DNA of 64,000 nt from Acetatifactor muris (lineage in GTDB: Bacteria; Bacillota; Clostridia; Lachnospirales; Lachnospiraceae). The notes under the pieces are model-generated. The model searched no databases. It saw nothing but the letters and a program-made list of their open reading frames with translations, and was not told the DNA's origin. Within the stretch, counting starts at the first letter, position 1, and each line of letters begins with the position of its first letter. The stretch covers positions 1 through 64,000 of the forward strand of contig NZ_JANJZD010000005.1 of the NCBI RefSeq assembly GCF_024623325.1, written 5' to 3'. The translations under genes and the position numbers were made by a program. Positions 9,607 through 18,420 of this stretch are shown here, piece after piece.

Positions 9607-10473
9607 TCATGCCAGTACCCCCAATCTGATTGCGCCCTTAATTCCGGGATCCTCGCCCAGAGCAGGAGGCACAATATAGTCATCAATGGATTCCAGAATC
9701 ATTTCATGAGACACATAGCCGTTTAAAAGGCGTTTTACTTCCCTCCGCACCATGGCAAAAAGCTTTTCCTGATGCATGACGCCTCCCCACAGTATGATTT
9801 TCTGGGGCGAATATACCAGAATATAGTCCATTATGGCCTGAGCGATATAATAGGCTTCCAGCTCCCATACTTCATCTCTGTCTGCCAGTTCCGCCCCTTT
9901 CTTCCCCCAGCGTGCTTCAATGGCAGGGCCTGCCGCCAGGCCTTCCACACAGTTTTTATGAAAGGGACATTTTCCCTCATAAGAATCTTCCGGATGTCTG
10001 GACAGCATAATATGCCCGGCTTCTGGATGGACCAGTCCGTGCAGCAGCGCCCCGTTCAGATACACGCCCACACCCACACCGGTTCCTATGGTGATATAAA
10101 TCGCATTTTCCAGTCCTTTTGCCGCTCCCCAGGTCACTTCCCCCAGCACAGCACCATTCACATCAGTATCAAACCCTACCGGTATGCCGAAAGCGTCTCT
10201 GAAAGTTCCGACAATATTACAGTTTTCCCAGCCTTTTTTGGGAGTCTTCGTAATATATCCGTAGGTTTTCGACTGTCTGTTTAAGTCAAGGGGCCCAAAA
10301 CATCCGATACCCAGCGCTCTGATATCCCACTGCCTGAAATATCCAATCATATCCTCGAAGGTTTCTTTGGGCTGCCTGGTGGGAAAAGACACTCTGTCCT
10401 TAATATTCCCGTTTTCATCTCCAACCGCACAGACCATCTTTGTTCCGCCTGCTTCAATTCCTCCAATTAACAT
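9607..10473 (-). CDS. ROK-family sugar kinase (fructokinase type)
   Basis: This 288-residue ROK kinase phosphorylates a hexose, most likely fructose or mannose. It has the N-terminal phosphate-binding loop GGIEAGGTK, the DTDVNGAVLGE and ITIGTGVGVGV motifs, and the ROK zinc site spread over HPEAGHIM and KCPFHKNCVEG. The neighbour downstream is manA, overlapping by ATGA, so the pair would feed fructose or mannose into glycolysis. A clear promoter (TTGACA-16-TATACT) and an AGGAGG ribosome site precede the ATG at 10473. GmuE/ScrK-like enzymes are the nearest named relatives. Confidence 0.88.
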   Translation of the reverse strand: MLIGGIEAGGTKMVCAVGDENGNIKDRVSFPTRQPKETFEDMIGYFRQWDIRALGIGCFGPLDLNRQSKTYGYITKTPKKGWENCNIVGTFRDAFGIPVGFDTDVNGAVLGEVTWGAAKGLENAIYITIGTGVGVGVYLNGALLHGLVHPEAGHIMLSRHPEDSYEGKCPFHKNCVEGLAAGPAIEARWGKKGAELADRDEVWELEAYYIAQAIMDYILVYSPQKIILWGGVMHQEKLFAMVRREVKRLLNGYVSHEMILESIDDYIVPPALGEDPGIKGAIRLGVLA

Positions 10474-10503
10474 GTTTCGTCCTCCTGAAAAAGATTTATT
10501 TCA

Positions 10504-10531
10504 AGTATATCATAAGGCAAAATGATGTCAA
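10504..10531 (-). promoter_or_regulatory. Sigma-A promoter of the ROK kinase-manA operon
   Basis: On the minus strand TTGACA (10531-10526) and TATACT (10509-10504) are 16 bases apart, and the ATG of the kinase follows about 30 bases later. Confidence 0.8.
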
Positions 10532-10580
10532 GGATAATTGGGAATGCCGTCGGATAAATTAGTGTTTAATAGACAAATTA

Positions 10581-10609
10581 TAACAGTAAGGCAACTGCCA
10601 AAACTGTTA
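10581..10609. terminator. Hairpin downstream of the Rpn-type gene
   Basis: TAACAGT pairs with ACTGTTA, and inside it GGCA pairs with TGCC. It lies just past the end of the minus-strand gene at 10633 and could end its transcript, although the U-tract is weak. Confidence 0.4.
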
Positions 10610-10632
10610 CAATGCAATTTGCACATTCGGCT

Positions 10633-11538
10633 TTATCGCTGTAATGACGCTCTGATTTCTTCATCGTTCAGGTCCGGATATTTTTTCAATACATGGCATA
10701 TCTGAGTAATAAGATTAATATCTTCTTCCAGCATATCCGCAATCTCTTCCGGAGACATATTTCTGGAAATTTTTTTCCGGACTAGACTGATGACCTTCTG
10801 GAGTTCCCCTTCCGCCCATCCTTCCGCCCTGCCTCTGGTTTCACCGATTGCGATTCCCTCTTCCCGCACATAATCATCTCTTGCATTCCTGTCCCGGATC
10901 TCTTTCATATGCGCGTCATATAAAGCTCGTATTACTTTTCCGGCACTGGAAAGCTTTATTTCTCTGATTGCCTCTAAAATACCAGGGTTTTCTGTCTTAA
11001 TCATGTCCAGCTCCTCCTCTGTCTCTGCATTAAAAATCCGGATCCAGTCATCCATCCGTTCGGTACCGCTCAGCTTCTTCTGTAATTCCACGATATGTAC
11101 TTCCAGCAGATCAGTAAATTCATCGCCATTTTTGTCCCTCAGCCTGTAAACCCGATGATAATCCGGATCATTGCTGAGATTAAAATCCAGGATACTGACG
11201 CTGACGCACCGTTTTAATTTCGTATACTTTTCACCGAACAGCAGGTCTTCTGTAAAAGTCTTTGACAGATAAAACAAAGAGCGCCTGTCCCAGTACCGGA
11301 TGATTTTGATCTGCAACTCAATGTTGATTTTCGTGTCGCCGTTCAAAAGCAGCAGAATGTCAAGAATCCCCTGCTTTTGGCGGAAGAAGCGCTTCCACAG
11401 GAAGGGACTGGCCAGGCGCACCGACCGGATTTCCTCTGTGGGAATATCCAGCACGTCACTGACAAAATGCCTTCTGACAAGCGGGTTCTGCATCAGATAC
11501 CTGAATAAATAGTCGTACTTCAAAGAAACAATATCCAT
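10633..11538 (-). CDS. Rpn/PD-(D/E)XK-family putative nuclease
   Basis: The 301-residue protein belongs to the Rpn group of recombination-promoting nucleases, often annotated as PD-(D/E)XK transposase-like. The likely active site is D60 in GILDILLL with E74 and Q76 in INIELQIK, matching D-(x)n-ExQ/K of the fold. The N-terminus MDIVSLKYDYLFRYLMQNP is the usual opening of the family. The C-terminal third has a charged, glycine/glutamate-rich segment (EEGIAIGETRGRAEG) common in these proteins. Such genes are often numerous and mobile in Lachnospiraceae. AGGAGG precedes the ATG. It stands alone, with no partner gene. Confidence 0.82.
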   Translation of the reverse strand: MDIVSLKYDYLFRYLMQNPLVRRHFVSDVLDIPTEEIRSVRLASPFLWKRFFRQKQGILDILLLLNGDTKINIELQIKIIRYWDRRSLFYLSKTFTEDLLFGEKYTKLKRCVSVSILDFNLSNDPDYHRVYRLRDKNGDEFTDLLEVHIVELQKKLSGTERMDDWIRIFNAETEEELDMIKTENPGILEAIREIKLSSAGKVIRALYDAHMKEIRDRNARDDYVREEGIAIGETRGRAEGWAEGELQKVISLVRKKISRNMSPEEIADMLEEDINLITQICHVLKKYPDLNDEEIRASLQR

Positions 11539-11910
11539 TCACTGTCCTCCTTTTTCCACAGGAGAACCAGATATTCCGAAATCCCCTGCTTTTGCACTTT
11601 GATTTTGAATTTAAAAGCATAGAGTTTCGATAACAAATGAAAACAACTGACCTGAGTCGCACAGGCGACCGGTGAACAGGAATTTCACAGATTAAAATTC
11701 CCTGCCGAGAAATTATCATGCTTTGAGCTGATTTTAGCATATGGGACAGGAACATGCAAGACTAAATTACAAATTCTGCAATACGCATTTTGCTGTCTTA
11801 TATGATATAAAAAATTGACACCTCATTCTCAAAGAGTGGGTATATCTTATCTGGAGATATTTCATCAGCTATTGGAATAACCAATGGATCTGCTCCTCTA
11901 ATGGCGGATT
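11539..11910. other. Non-coding stretch between dprA and the Rpn-type gene
   Basis: These 372 bases should hold the promoter for the Rpn-type gene and the end of the dprA transcript. A TTGACA at 11815-11820 on the plus strand has no fitting -10 box and no gene after it. No hairpin with a U-tract and no small gene with a ribosome site could be supported. Confidence 0.4.
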
Positions 11911-13146
11911 TCACTCTGTCGTCCGCCTCCCGCTCAGACTGAACCGTCCCGGACTGATCTGTACCGCCAGCGCTTCCACACAAAGCCGCATCAGACAACT
12001 GATAACCTGTATCTTCCGATACTTCTCCGGCAGCTTCTCCCGGATTTCCTCCGGCGACTGCGGCGTAAAATCCAGTGCCCTGAAAACTGCTGCCAGTTCC
12101 GGATCCAGTCTCTCAGCAATGTCAGGACTGAATTCTTTTTTGCGGGAATGTTTCCGGCCCCCGGATTTCCCTTTTTCTCCTCTGCGTGCGACACTTTCAC
12201 CCCCGTTTTTTTGTCTTTCACCGGCAGTTTGTTTCTCCGCACATTGCTGTTTCTTTTCCCAGTTCTGCCAGATTTCTTCCAGAAAGCTTCCGGGACTGAG
12301 CAGTACTTCTGCGCCCTGCCTGAGCAGACGATTGCAGCCGTCACTCAGTCTGTCCGTCACACGCCCCGGCACCACATATACATCTCTGCCCTGCTCTAAA
12401 GCCATATCCACCGTTATCAGAGTCCCGCTTTTCAGTCTGGCCTCCACCACTACCACAGCATCCGCCAGGCCGCTGACAATACGGTTTCTGGGCGGAAAAT
12501 TCTGCGGTCTGGCCGGTGTTCCCACAGGATAAGTTGACAGAATGGCGCCGGTTTCCAATAGCTGGCCATATATCCTTCTGTTCTGGGCGGGATAACAAAT
12601 GTCCACACCACAGCCCAGAACCCCCAATGATCTTCCCTTTGCTTTCATCGCCGCCTCCTGGCTGATGCCGTCGATGCCTCTGGCCATACCGCTGACCACG
12701 ATTACTCCCTGCTGTCCCAGAACGGCTCCCAGTTCCGCAGCCACATATTTCCCATATTCAGAACAGTCCCGGGCCCCGATGACCGCAACCGCCGGCGCAT
12801 CTGCCACAGGCAGTTTTCCTCTGACAAAAATCCCGTAAGGCGCATCCGGAATTTCTCTCAGTCTCTCAGGGTATTCCTCCTCATCAATCGTCAGAATCTC
12901 AATCCCCTCTTCCCGCATCTTCCCATACTCCGCCTCCGGACGCCAGGACGCGGTATACTCTTTCAGATATTTGACCTGCTTCGGCGTAAGCACTTGTTCC
13001 CAGGTCTCGTTGTCAGCAAGGTAAACCGCTTCCGGACCACCGCACAGTTCCGACAGTCTGTGCAGCTGCCTGTTATCAATGTACGGAAAATTACACAGCC
13101 AGCAGGCATATATTTTTTCTCTTTCTTTCCATTCTTTTCGATTCAT
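11911..13146 (-). CDS. dprA: DNA-processing protein DprA
   Basis: DprA protects incoming single-stranded DNA and loads RecA during natural transformation. The 411 residues have an N-terminal helix-hairpin-helix-like part, the Rossmann core with GARDCSEYG, VVSGMARGIDG, GCGVDICYP and NFPPRNRIVSGLA, and a C-terminal winged-helix domain from about 345. A lysine/glutamate-rich linker of about 55 residues (around 285-340) separates core and winged helix. The gene starts 9 bases after yifB ends on the same strand, so it is co-transcribed with yifB. Confidence 0.95.
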   Translation of the reverse strand: MNRKEWKEREKIYACWLCNFPYIDNRQLHRLSELCGGPEAVYLADNETWEQVLTPKQVKYLKEYTASWRPEAEYGKMREEGIEILTIDEEEYPERLREIPDAPYGIFVRGKLPVADAPAVAVIGARDCSEYGKYVAAELGAVLGQQGVIVVSGMARGIDGISQEAAMKAKGRSLGVLGCGVDICYPAQNRRIYGQLLETGAILSTYPVGTPARPQNFPPRNRIVSGLADAVVVVEARLKSGTLITVDMALEQGRDVYVVPGRVTDRLSDGCNRLLRQGAEVLLSPGSFLEEIWQNWEKKQQCAEKQTAGERQKNGGESVARRGEKGKSGGRKHSRKKEFSPDIAERLDPELAAVFRALDFTPQSPEEIREKLPEKYRKIQVISCLMRLCVEALAVQISPGRFSLSGRRTTE

Positions 13147-13155
13147 TTTCCCCCC

Positions 13156-14712
13156 TCAATGGCCCCAATATTCCAGTGACGGCCTGTAAAAAGATGCCTC
13201 CATCAGATGGTCGGTTCCGATTACCTCCGCGCCTTCCAGGTCCGCAATGGTTCTTGCTACCCTTAAGATGCGATGATAGGCTCTGGCACTGAGCTGCAGT
13301 GACCTGTAAAGTTTCTCCATACATTGCTGCTGTTCCCGCCCCAGCACACAGTATTTTTCGATGGCCGAGACTTCTATATCTCCGTTAAAACGCCATGCTG
13401 TTCCCGCAAACCGTTCCCTCTGGCACAATCTGGCCTTTTCCACCCGACGCCGGATATCCGCGCTGCTCTCCCCGCCTGTCTTATTCTTAAGGCTGGCATA
13501 GTCAACGGTCTTGAGCTCCACACACAAATCAATTCTGTCCAGAATGGGTCCGGACACTTTTCCCATGTATTTTCCCACCTGAACCGAAGAGCAATGACAG
13601 CGGTTCGTGTCCGGATAATAGCCGCAGGGGCAGGGATTCATGGCGCAGACCAGCATAAAATCGCTGGGATATGTGACATTGCCGCTTATCCGTGATATGT
13701 TCACACGCCGATCCTCCAGGGGCTGGCGCAGCGCATCCAGAACGCTTCTCTGAAATTCCGGCAGTTCATCCAGAAAAAGCACTCCCCTGTGTGCCAGAGA
13801 AATCATGCCTGGTCTCGGCACAATGCTTCCTCCAATCAGGGCTGCCTGAGATATGGTGTGATGCGGACTTCTGAAAGGCCGCTCCGTCACCAGCGCTTCC
13901 CCCTCTTCCATCAGCCCCGCCACACTGACCACCGAAGTCACTTCCAGACTCTCCTCGAGAGTCAGAGGCGGCAGGATACCCGGAATCCGCTTGGCAATCA
14001 TTGATTTACCGGATCCCGGAGGCCCTACCATCAGTAAATTGTGAAAGCCGGCCGCAGCAATCTCCGCGGCACGCCGTGCTGTCTCCTGTCCTGTTACTTC
14101 ACGGAAATCCGGCCTTGTCTCCTCTGCTCCCCGGGCACTCTTCCCGAACAGGATATTAGTATCCACGGTGATTGCCTGCAGAACCTTCGCCCTTTCCTTC
14201 TGTTCTGCCATCAGAAAGTGCAGGATATCCAGAATATTATCCGCCGCCCAGACTGTCATACCGGGAATTACCGCCGCCTCTCCGGCATTTGCGGCAGGAA
14301 CAATACATTGTGTCAGTCCGCCTGCCGCCGCAGCCTGCACAATGGGAAGTACACCCCGGGCCTTTTTCACCTCGCCGTTCAACCCCAGTTCGCCGAGGAA
14401 CAGAATTCCTTCCGTCACTCCCTGTGGAATCATCCCCATAGATTCCAGCATTCCCGCTGCAATCGGCAGGTCAAAAGCCGTTCCTTCTTTCCTGGTATCC
14501 GCCGGAGAAAGATTGACGGTGATACGGCAGGGCGGCAGGTTCAGTCCCACATTTTTCAGGGCAACTGTCACGCGTTCTCTGGATTCCCGCACTTCCGTAC
14601 TCAGAGAACCCACCATTAAAAAAGCCGGAAGTCCGTTGGCAATATCCACCTCCACAGAGACAAGATATGCGGATACTCCATAAACGGCTCCCGAAAAAAC
14701 CGTACTGTACAT
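13156..14712 (-). CDS. yifB: YifB/ComM-family Mg-chelatase-like AAA ATPase
   Basis: This 518-residue protein is a ComM/YifB AAA+ ATPase. In transforming bacteria ComM is a hexameric helicase that widens D-loops during DNA uptake. It has the N-terminal Lon-protease-like fold (PADTRKEGTAFDLPIA), Walker A GPPGSGKSM, the family motif RPFRSPHHTIS, and a cysteine-rich insert NPCPCGYYPD. The ATG at 14712 is preceded by AGGAGG; the open frame runs on upstream to 14859 without a ribosome site and is not taken as coding. It lies between a pilT-like gene and dprA, a grouping that suggests a link to DNA uptake. Confidence 0.93.
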   Translation of the reverse strand: MYSTVFSGAVYGVSAYLVSVEVDIANGLPAFLMVGSLSTEVRESRERVTVALKNVGLNLPPCRITVNLSPADTRKEGTAFDLPIAAGMLESMGMIPQGVTEGILFLGELGLNGEVKKARGVLPIVQAAAAGGLTQCIVPAANAGEAAVIPGMTVWAADNILDILHFLMAEQKERAKVLQAITVDTNILFGKSARGAEETRPDFREVTGQETARRAAEIAAAGFHNLLMVGPPGSGKSMIAKRIPGILPPLTLEESLEVTSVVSVAGLMEEGEALVTERPFRSPHHTISQAALIGGSIVPRPGMISLAHRGVLFLDELPEFQRSVLDALRQPLEDRRVNISRISGNVTYPSDFMLVCAMNPCPCGYYPDTNRCHCSSVQVGKYMGKVSGPILDRIDLCVELKTVDYASLKNKTGGESSADIRRRVEKARLCQRERFAGTAWRFNGDIEVSAIEKYCVLGREQQQCMEKLYRSLQLSARAYHRILRVARTIADLEGAEVIGTDHLMEASFYRPSLEYWGH

Positions 14713-14865
14713 AAGCACCTCCTGATTGATGATAATGGAAAAATAAGATGAATTGAATGAAATTAAGATGTTAAAGCTGTCTGAAAAATTAGAATTGGAC
14801 AGGTCACAGCCAATCCCCGTACAGGCTTTGCCACTGCGAATAAAAGTTCGGGGATTCACTGTGCA

Positions 14866-15885
14866 TTAAGTCTTCGGAACAATCTTTCCCTCTGTATACA
14901 GCCGGTTGAGAGATTCATCCATGGTGATCATTCCCTGTTCTCTGCCGCTGCGCATTACTCCCTGCAGCAGAGAAGTTCTGCCGCTGCGGACAGCATCCCG
15001 CATTTCAGGACATGCGAGCAATACCTCAAAAGCCGCCGCACGTCCGGCCCTGTCTCCGGCCGGAAGCAGTCTCTGAGCAACAACAGCCTCCAGCACATCG
15101 GCCAGCCGGCTGCGCAGCCCTTCCTGTCTGTATGAGGGGAAAAGGTCAATCATACTCTCCACAGCATTGACCACATTGGATGCATGTAGTGCGGACAGCA
15201 CCAGATGTCCTGTTTCCGCCGCCGTCACAGCCGCGTTGACGGTTTCCGCATCCCGCAGCTCACCCACCAGAATCACATCCGGGTCCTCACGAAGCGCGGC
15301 GTCCAGCGCAGCCGCGTAGCTTCTGCTGTCCAACCCGATTTCCCGCTGATTTATCATGGACTTTTTGTGCTGATGTATATACTCTATGGGACTCTCCAGC
15401 GTGATTACCAGCGCGTTTCTGTTCTCGTTAATCTGCTCCACCAATGCCGCCAGCGTTGCAGATCTGCCGCTTCCGGAGGGACCGGTCACCAGCACCAGCC
15501 CGCTTTCCTTCTCATGCAGCCTGATGACAGACTCCGGCATTCCCAGCACCTCCGGTGACGGAATCTCCTTATCAACCAGATGAAGTGCCAGCGCCACATT
15601 GCCTCTCTGCTTGTAGGCATTGGCTCTGCATCGCCCGCAGTTTGAGACGGAAAAAGAAAAATCGTATTCTCCCTTCTCCTCGAAACTGCTCCTCTGAGAC
15701 TCCGGCATCACATGAATCAGCATATCCAGCGTATCCGATGGCGATATCCTGGAGTATCCCATGCTCACAAGCGCACCGTTTACGCGCATTCTGGGCGGAA
15801 GTCCTGCCGCCAGATGAACGTCACTGGCACCGGCCTCCCTGGCCGTATGTAATATTTCTTCCAACATGGCAGATATCACAGACAT
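14866..15885 (-). CDS. PilT-like secretion/twitching ATPase with altered Walker A
   Basis: The 339-residue protein matches PilT, the hexameric retraction ATPase of type IV pili. It shows ASDVHLAAGLPPRMRVNG at 20-37, the arginine-containing Asp-box region around 73-95, Walker B LREDPDVILVGELRD and the His-box GHLVLSALHA. In the Walker A loop GPSGSGRSAT the invariant lysine is arginine (R141, codon AGA), which usually weakens ATP hydrolysis. The ATG at 15885 has AGGGGA before it. It lies 153 bases upstream of yifB and dprA on the same strand. No other pilus genes are in the window, so its partners must be elsewhere. Confidence 0.85.
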   Translation of the reverse strand: MSVISAMLEEILHTAREAGASDVHLAAGLPPRMRVNGALVSMGYSRISPSDTLDMLIHVMPESQRSSFEEKGEYDFSFSVSNCGRCRANAYKQRGNVALALHLVDKEIPSPEVLGMPESVIRLHEKESGLVLVTGPSGSGRSATLAALVEQINENRNALVITLESPIEYIHQHKKSMINQREIGLDSRSYAAALDAALREDPDVILVGELRDAETVNAAVTAAETGHLVLSALHASNVVNAVESMIDLFPSYRQEGLRSRLADVLEAVVAQRLLPAGDRAGRAAAFEVLLACPEMRDAVRSGRTSLLQGVMRSGREQGMITMDESLNRLYTEGKIVPKT

Positions 15886-16050
15886 AATTTCCCCTTTTCC
15901 CTCAGAATCCTGCTTCTGATTTATGGATGGCAATCTGATTTTTTACCAAAAGTAAAGTCATTATATCATGCCTTCCCGAATCTGACAATCTCAAAACTGT
16001 AAAAACAGGTAACCGGCACATTTCAGGTACAGCACATTCACGGTTCCGGA

Positions 16051-16196
16051 AGTCAAAGACCCCGCTGCAAGCAACGGGGCAACAAATTTGTATCGCTGCA
16101 GAGCAGAAAGCGTCCAAAGGATACTTTGGTATTTGACCCTCGCGGCAGTCGCCAAATGTGCATGCAAGCATGCCCGCTTGGCTCGTTGCCCGCGGG
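16051..16196. repeat. Multi-helix folded intergenic element
   Basis: Several nested inverted repeats lie one after the other: GTCAAA (16052) with TTTGAC (16132) closes the first half; within it are CCCCG/CGGGG (16060, 16075) and CCAAAG-GATA-CTTTGG (16114-16129). The second half is closed by CGCGGCA (16141) with TGCCCGCG (16187, one bulge) and has GCCAA/TTGGC inside (16151, 16178) and GCATGC twice. The element is 24 bases past the ankyrin gene end. It could be a dispersed palindromic repeat or a structured RNA. Confidence 0.55.
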
Positions 16197-16220
16197 AATA
16201 AAAGAGGCGGGGCCAGCCTC

Positions 16221-17201
16221 TCAGCTTTCCGCCCCTGCCATCAAAAGCAATTCCACAATCTCGTTATATCCTCTCTCCGTCGCATAGTAGAGAGCTGTAT
16301 GTTCTTCTTCGTCCGCACAGGTGACATCGGCTCCCTTTTCCAGCAGCTTTGCCGTCACGTTGTTCAGCCCGTTTCTCGCACTGATAATCAATGCCGTCTC
16401 CCCGGCACGATTTCTGCCGTTCACATTGGCTCCGTGCCGAATGAGAACATCCACCATATGTTCATTCTCATTTTCCGCCGCCGCATGAATGGGACTTTCC
16501 CCCACATTGGTCGCCTTGTCTGCCTCCGCTCCCGCCTCCAGCAGAAGCTCGGACACATAAATGTTGTCTTCTGCCACCGCAATAAACAGAGGGGTCTCTC
16601 CGTCATTGTTTACGGCATTTACATCTACATTCCCCTTCGCCAGCATCACTTTTACAACTTCACTCTGCCCGTTAAAGCATGACTGGTGAAGGGGTGTATT
16701 GCCGTTGGCATCTGTCTCCCCAAAACTGTCCGGTGATACTTCCGCCACCAGATAAGGCAGTCCCAGCGCATTGGCGTAATCCAGCGCCGTTCTGTTCTCA
16801 TTATCTTTCACGGTCGTATCCGCTCCCTTTGCAATCAGATACTTTGCCGCCTCCACTTTCTTAGCTGTCACACTGTAAATCAGAACACTTTTTCCCTCTT
16901 TGTCCGTGGCATTGATATCCGCCCCCGCGTCCAGAAGACACTGTATAATTTCCTGATTTCCCACTGCGGCTGCAAAATGAAGAGGCGTGACACTGGCATT
17001 CGAAGCCAGGTTCACATCGGCCTGATTGTCAATCAGAAGTCTGACAATATCCCTCGCCCCTTTTTTACAGGCATAATGAAGCGGGGTAAATCCTCCCGCA
17101 TCCCTCTTGTCCACATTGATGCCGCCCCTTTTCAGAAAAGTGATCACCACACTCTTCTGTCCATTCTGGCATGCTTTTAAAAATAAATCATCCAGCTGCA
17201 T
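16221..17201 (-). CDS. Ankyrin-repeat protein
   Basis: This 326-residue protein is almost entirely ankyrin repeats, about nine of them, each about 33 residues with the pattern G-TPLH-A---G----V--LL--GADVN. Examples are GFTPLHYACKKGARDIVRLL and ETALIISARNGLNNVTAKLL. There is no signal peptide or membrane segment, so it should be cytoplasmic and act by binding another protein. The ATG at 17201 has GGAGGTGG just before it. It is divergent from the esterase gene at 17410. Binding partner and role are unknown. Confidence 0.9.
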   Translation of the reverse strand: MQLDDLFLKACQNGQKSVVITFLKRGGINVDKRDAGGFTPLHYACKKGARDIVRLLIDNQADVNLASNASVTPLHFAAAVGNQEIIQCLLDAGADINATDKEGKSVLIYSVTAKKVEAAKYLIAKGADTTVKDNENRTALDYANALGLPYLVAEVSPDSFGETDANGNTPLHQSCFNGQSEVVKVMLAKGNVDVNAVNNDGETPLFIAVAEDNIYVSELLLEAGAEADKATNVGESPIHAAAENENEHMVDVLIRHGANVNGRNRAGETALIISARNGLNNVTAKLLEKGADVTCADEEEHTALYYATERGYNEIVELLLMAGAES

Positions 17202-17330
17202 ATTCCACCTCCGCGCCGCTTCTGCGGCTGAAATCATTATACTACAGCAGACAGGGGATGTCTATATTTCTCAGACGGACTCTTTAAAAGCATGCCAGGG
17301 CACATTCACATAAAAAAATCAGTTTTCATC

Positions 17331-17359
17331 TTGTCTTTTTCCGAATCAGGGCATATAAT
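17331..17359 (+). promoter_or_regulatory. Sigma-A promoter of the esterase gene
   Basis: TTGTCT (17331-17336) and a perfect TATAAT (17354-17359) are 17 bases apart, about 50 bases before the ATG at 17410. Confidence 0.8.
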
Positions 17360-17409
17360 TTTCATACCATAAAAAGACCCGCTGAAACGGGCAGAAGGGA
17401 ATCACTACC

Positions 17410-18234
17410 ATGCAATACTTCAATCTGGATGTAAAACAAAGTCACTCCATGGAATACGCCGTCTGCAATGTATATCTGATCGACAGCGCCAAAGAGATCA
17501 CCATCAAAACGCGGCCCATGGTCATTGTCTGCCCGGGAGGCGGCTATTCTTATACTTCAAACAGAGAGGCAGAAATTGTGGCATTACAGTTTCTTGCCAT
17601 GGGATATCATGCCGCTGTCCTCAGATACTCCACGGCGCCGGCTGTTTATCCCACGGCAATTTTGGAGCTGGCCAGCACAGTGCTGCAGATCAGAAGCCAT
17701 GCGGAAGAATGGAATATAAATCCGAATCAAATCGTGATAACAGGTTTCTCGGCCGGAGGCCATCTGGCTGCCAGCTACTGTATGTTCTGGAATCAGAAAT
17801 GGATGGCGGAAGATTTGAGTACAGAGAATGAATTGCTGCGCCCCAACGGAATGATCCTTGGATATCCGGTGATTACATCAGGAGAATATGCCCATAAGGG
17901 TTCCTTCCAGAACCTGCTGGGAGACGAATATGAAGCTCAAAAAGAAAGTCTTTCTCTGGAAAACCGGGCGGGAGAACAGGTGCCCCGCACCTTCCTCTGG
18001 CATACCTGTGAGGATATGAGCGTGCCCGTTCAAAACTCTTTGCTCCTGGTTAACGCACTTGTCAGTCACCGGATTCCTGTGGAATTCCATCTGTTTGAAA
18101 AGGGAGGTCACGGGCTCTCCCTTGCCAACCGCCTGACCAACACCCAGGGACACGGTCCGGAATGCGCTGCCGGCGCCTGGATTCCCCTGGTCCGTCAATG
18201 GATGGAGAACTGGATTAACGGGCAGGAAAACTGA
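17410..18234 (+). CDS. Alpha/beta-hydrolase, acetyl-esterase type
   Basis: The 274 residues form an alpha/beta-hydrolase of the BD-FAE/acetylxylan-esterase-like group. The oxyanion loop CPGGGY is at 41-46, the nucleophile elbow GFSAGG puts the serine at 114, and the other triad members are probably D202 (CEDMSVP) and H234 (GGHGLS). Such enzymes remove acetyl groups from sugars or xylan breakdown products. There is no signal peptide, so it is cytoplasmic. It has its own promoter and an AGAAGGGA ribosome site, and no partner gene on its strand. The exact substrate is not known. Confidence 0.87.
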   Translation: MQYFNLDVKQSHSMEYAVCNVYLIDSAKEITIKTRPMVIVCPGGGYSYTSNREAEIVALQFLAMGYHAAVLRYSTAPAVYPTAILELASTVLQIRSHAEEWNINPNQIVITGFSAGGHLAASYCMFWNQKWMAEDLSTENELLRPNGMILGYPVITSGEYAHKGSFQNLLGDEYEAQKESLSLENRAGEQVPRTFLWHTCEDMSVPVQNSLLLVNALVSHRIPVEFHLFEKGGHGLSLANRLTNTQGHGPECAAGAWIPLVRQWMENWINGQEN

Positions 18235-18296
18235 TGTCCCATTGCCGCGTGTGACAGTGTCTCCATGTCACCGCTCATATTCCTGCTTTTGAACAC

Positions 18297-18336
18297 AAAA
18301 AGGGCGCATGGTTCACATTTACCTGTTCCATGCGCC
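18297..18336 (-). terminator. Terminator of the hemerythrin gene, shared between convergent genes
   Basis: GGCGCATGG (18303-18311) pairs perfectly with CCATGCGCC (18328-18336). On the minus strand the stem is followed by five U (18301-18297), so it ends the transcript of the gene at 18421; on the plus strand it is followed by only UUUA and could also help end the esterase transcript. Confidence 0.75.
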
Positions 18337-18420
18337 TTTATGCTGTTTTGCTGCTGCACAGCCGCCGGCGGGCCTGCAGCAGGGAGGTATACAAATTCCC
18401 TGTGCCGTTTTAACAGAAAT

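Noticed and set aside
10633-11538. Toxin-antitoxin or phage-defence unit around the Rpn-type nuclease
   Set aside because: No partner gene, no small overlapping frame with a ribosome site, and the neighbours are housekeeping genes.
11815-11840. TTGACA on the plus strand at 11815
   Set aside because: No fitting -10 box at 16-18 bases and no plus-strand gene follows.
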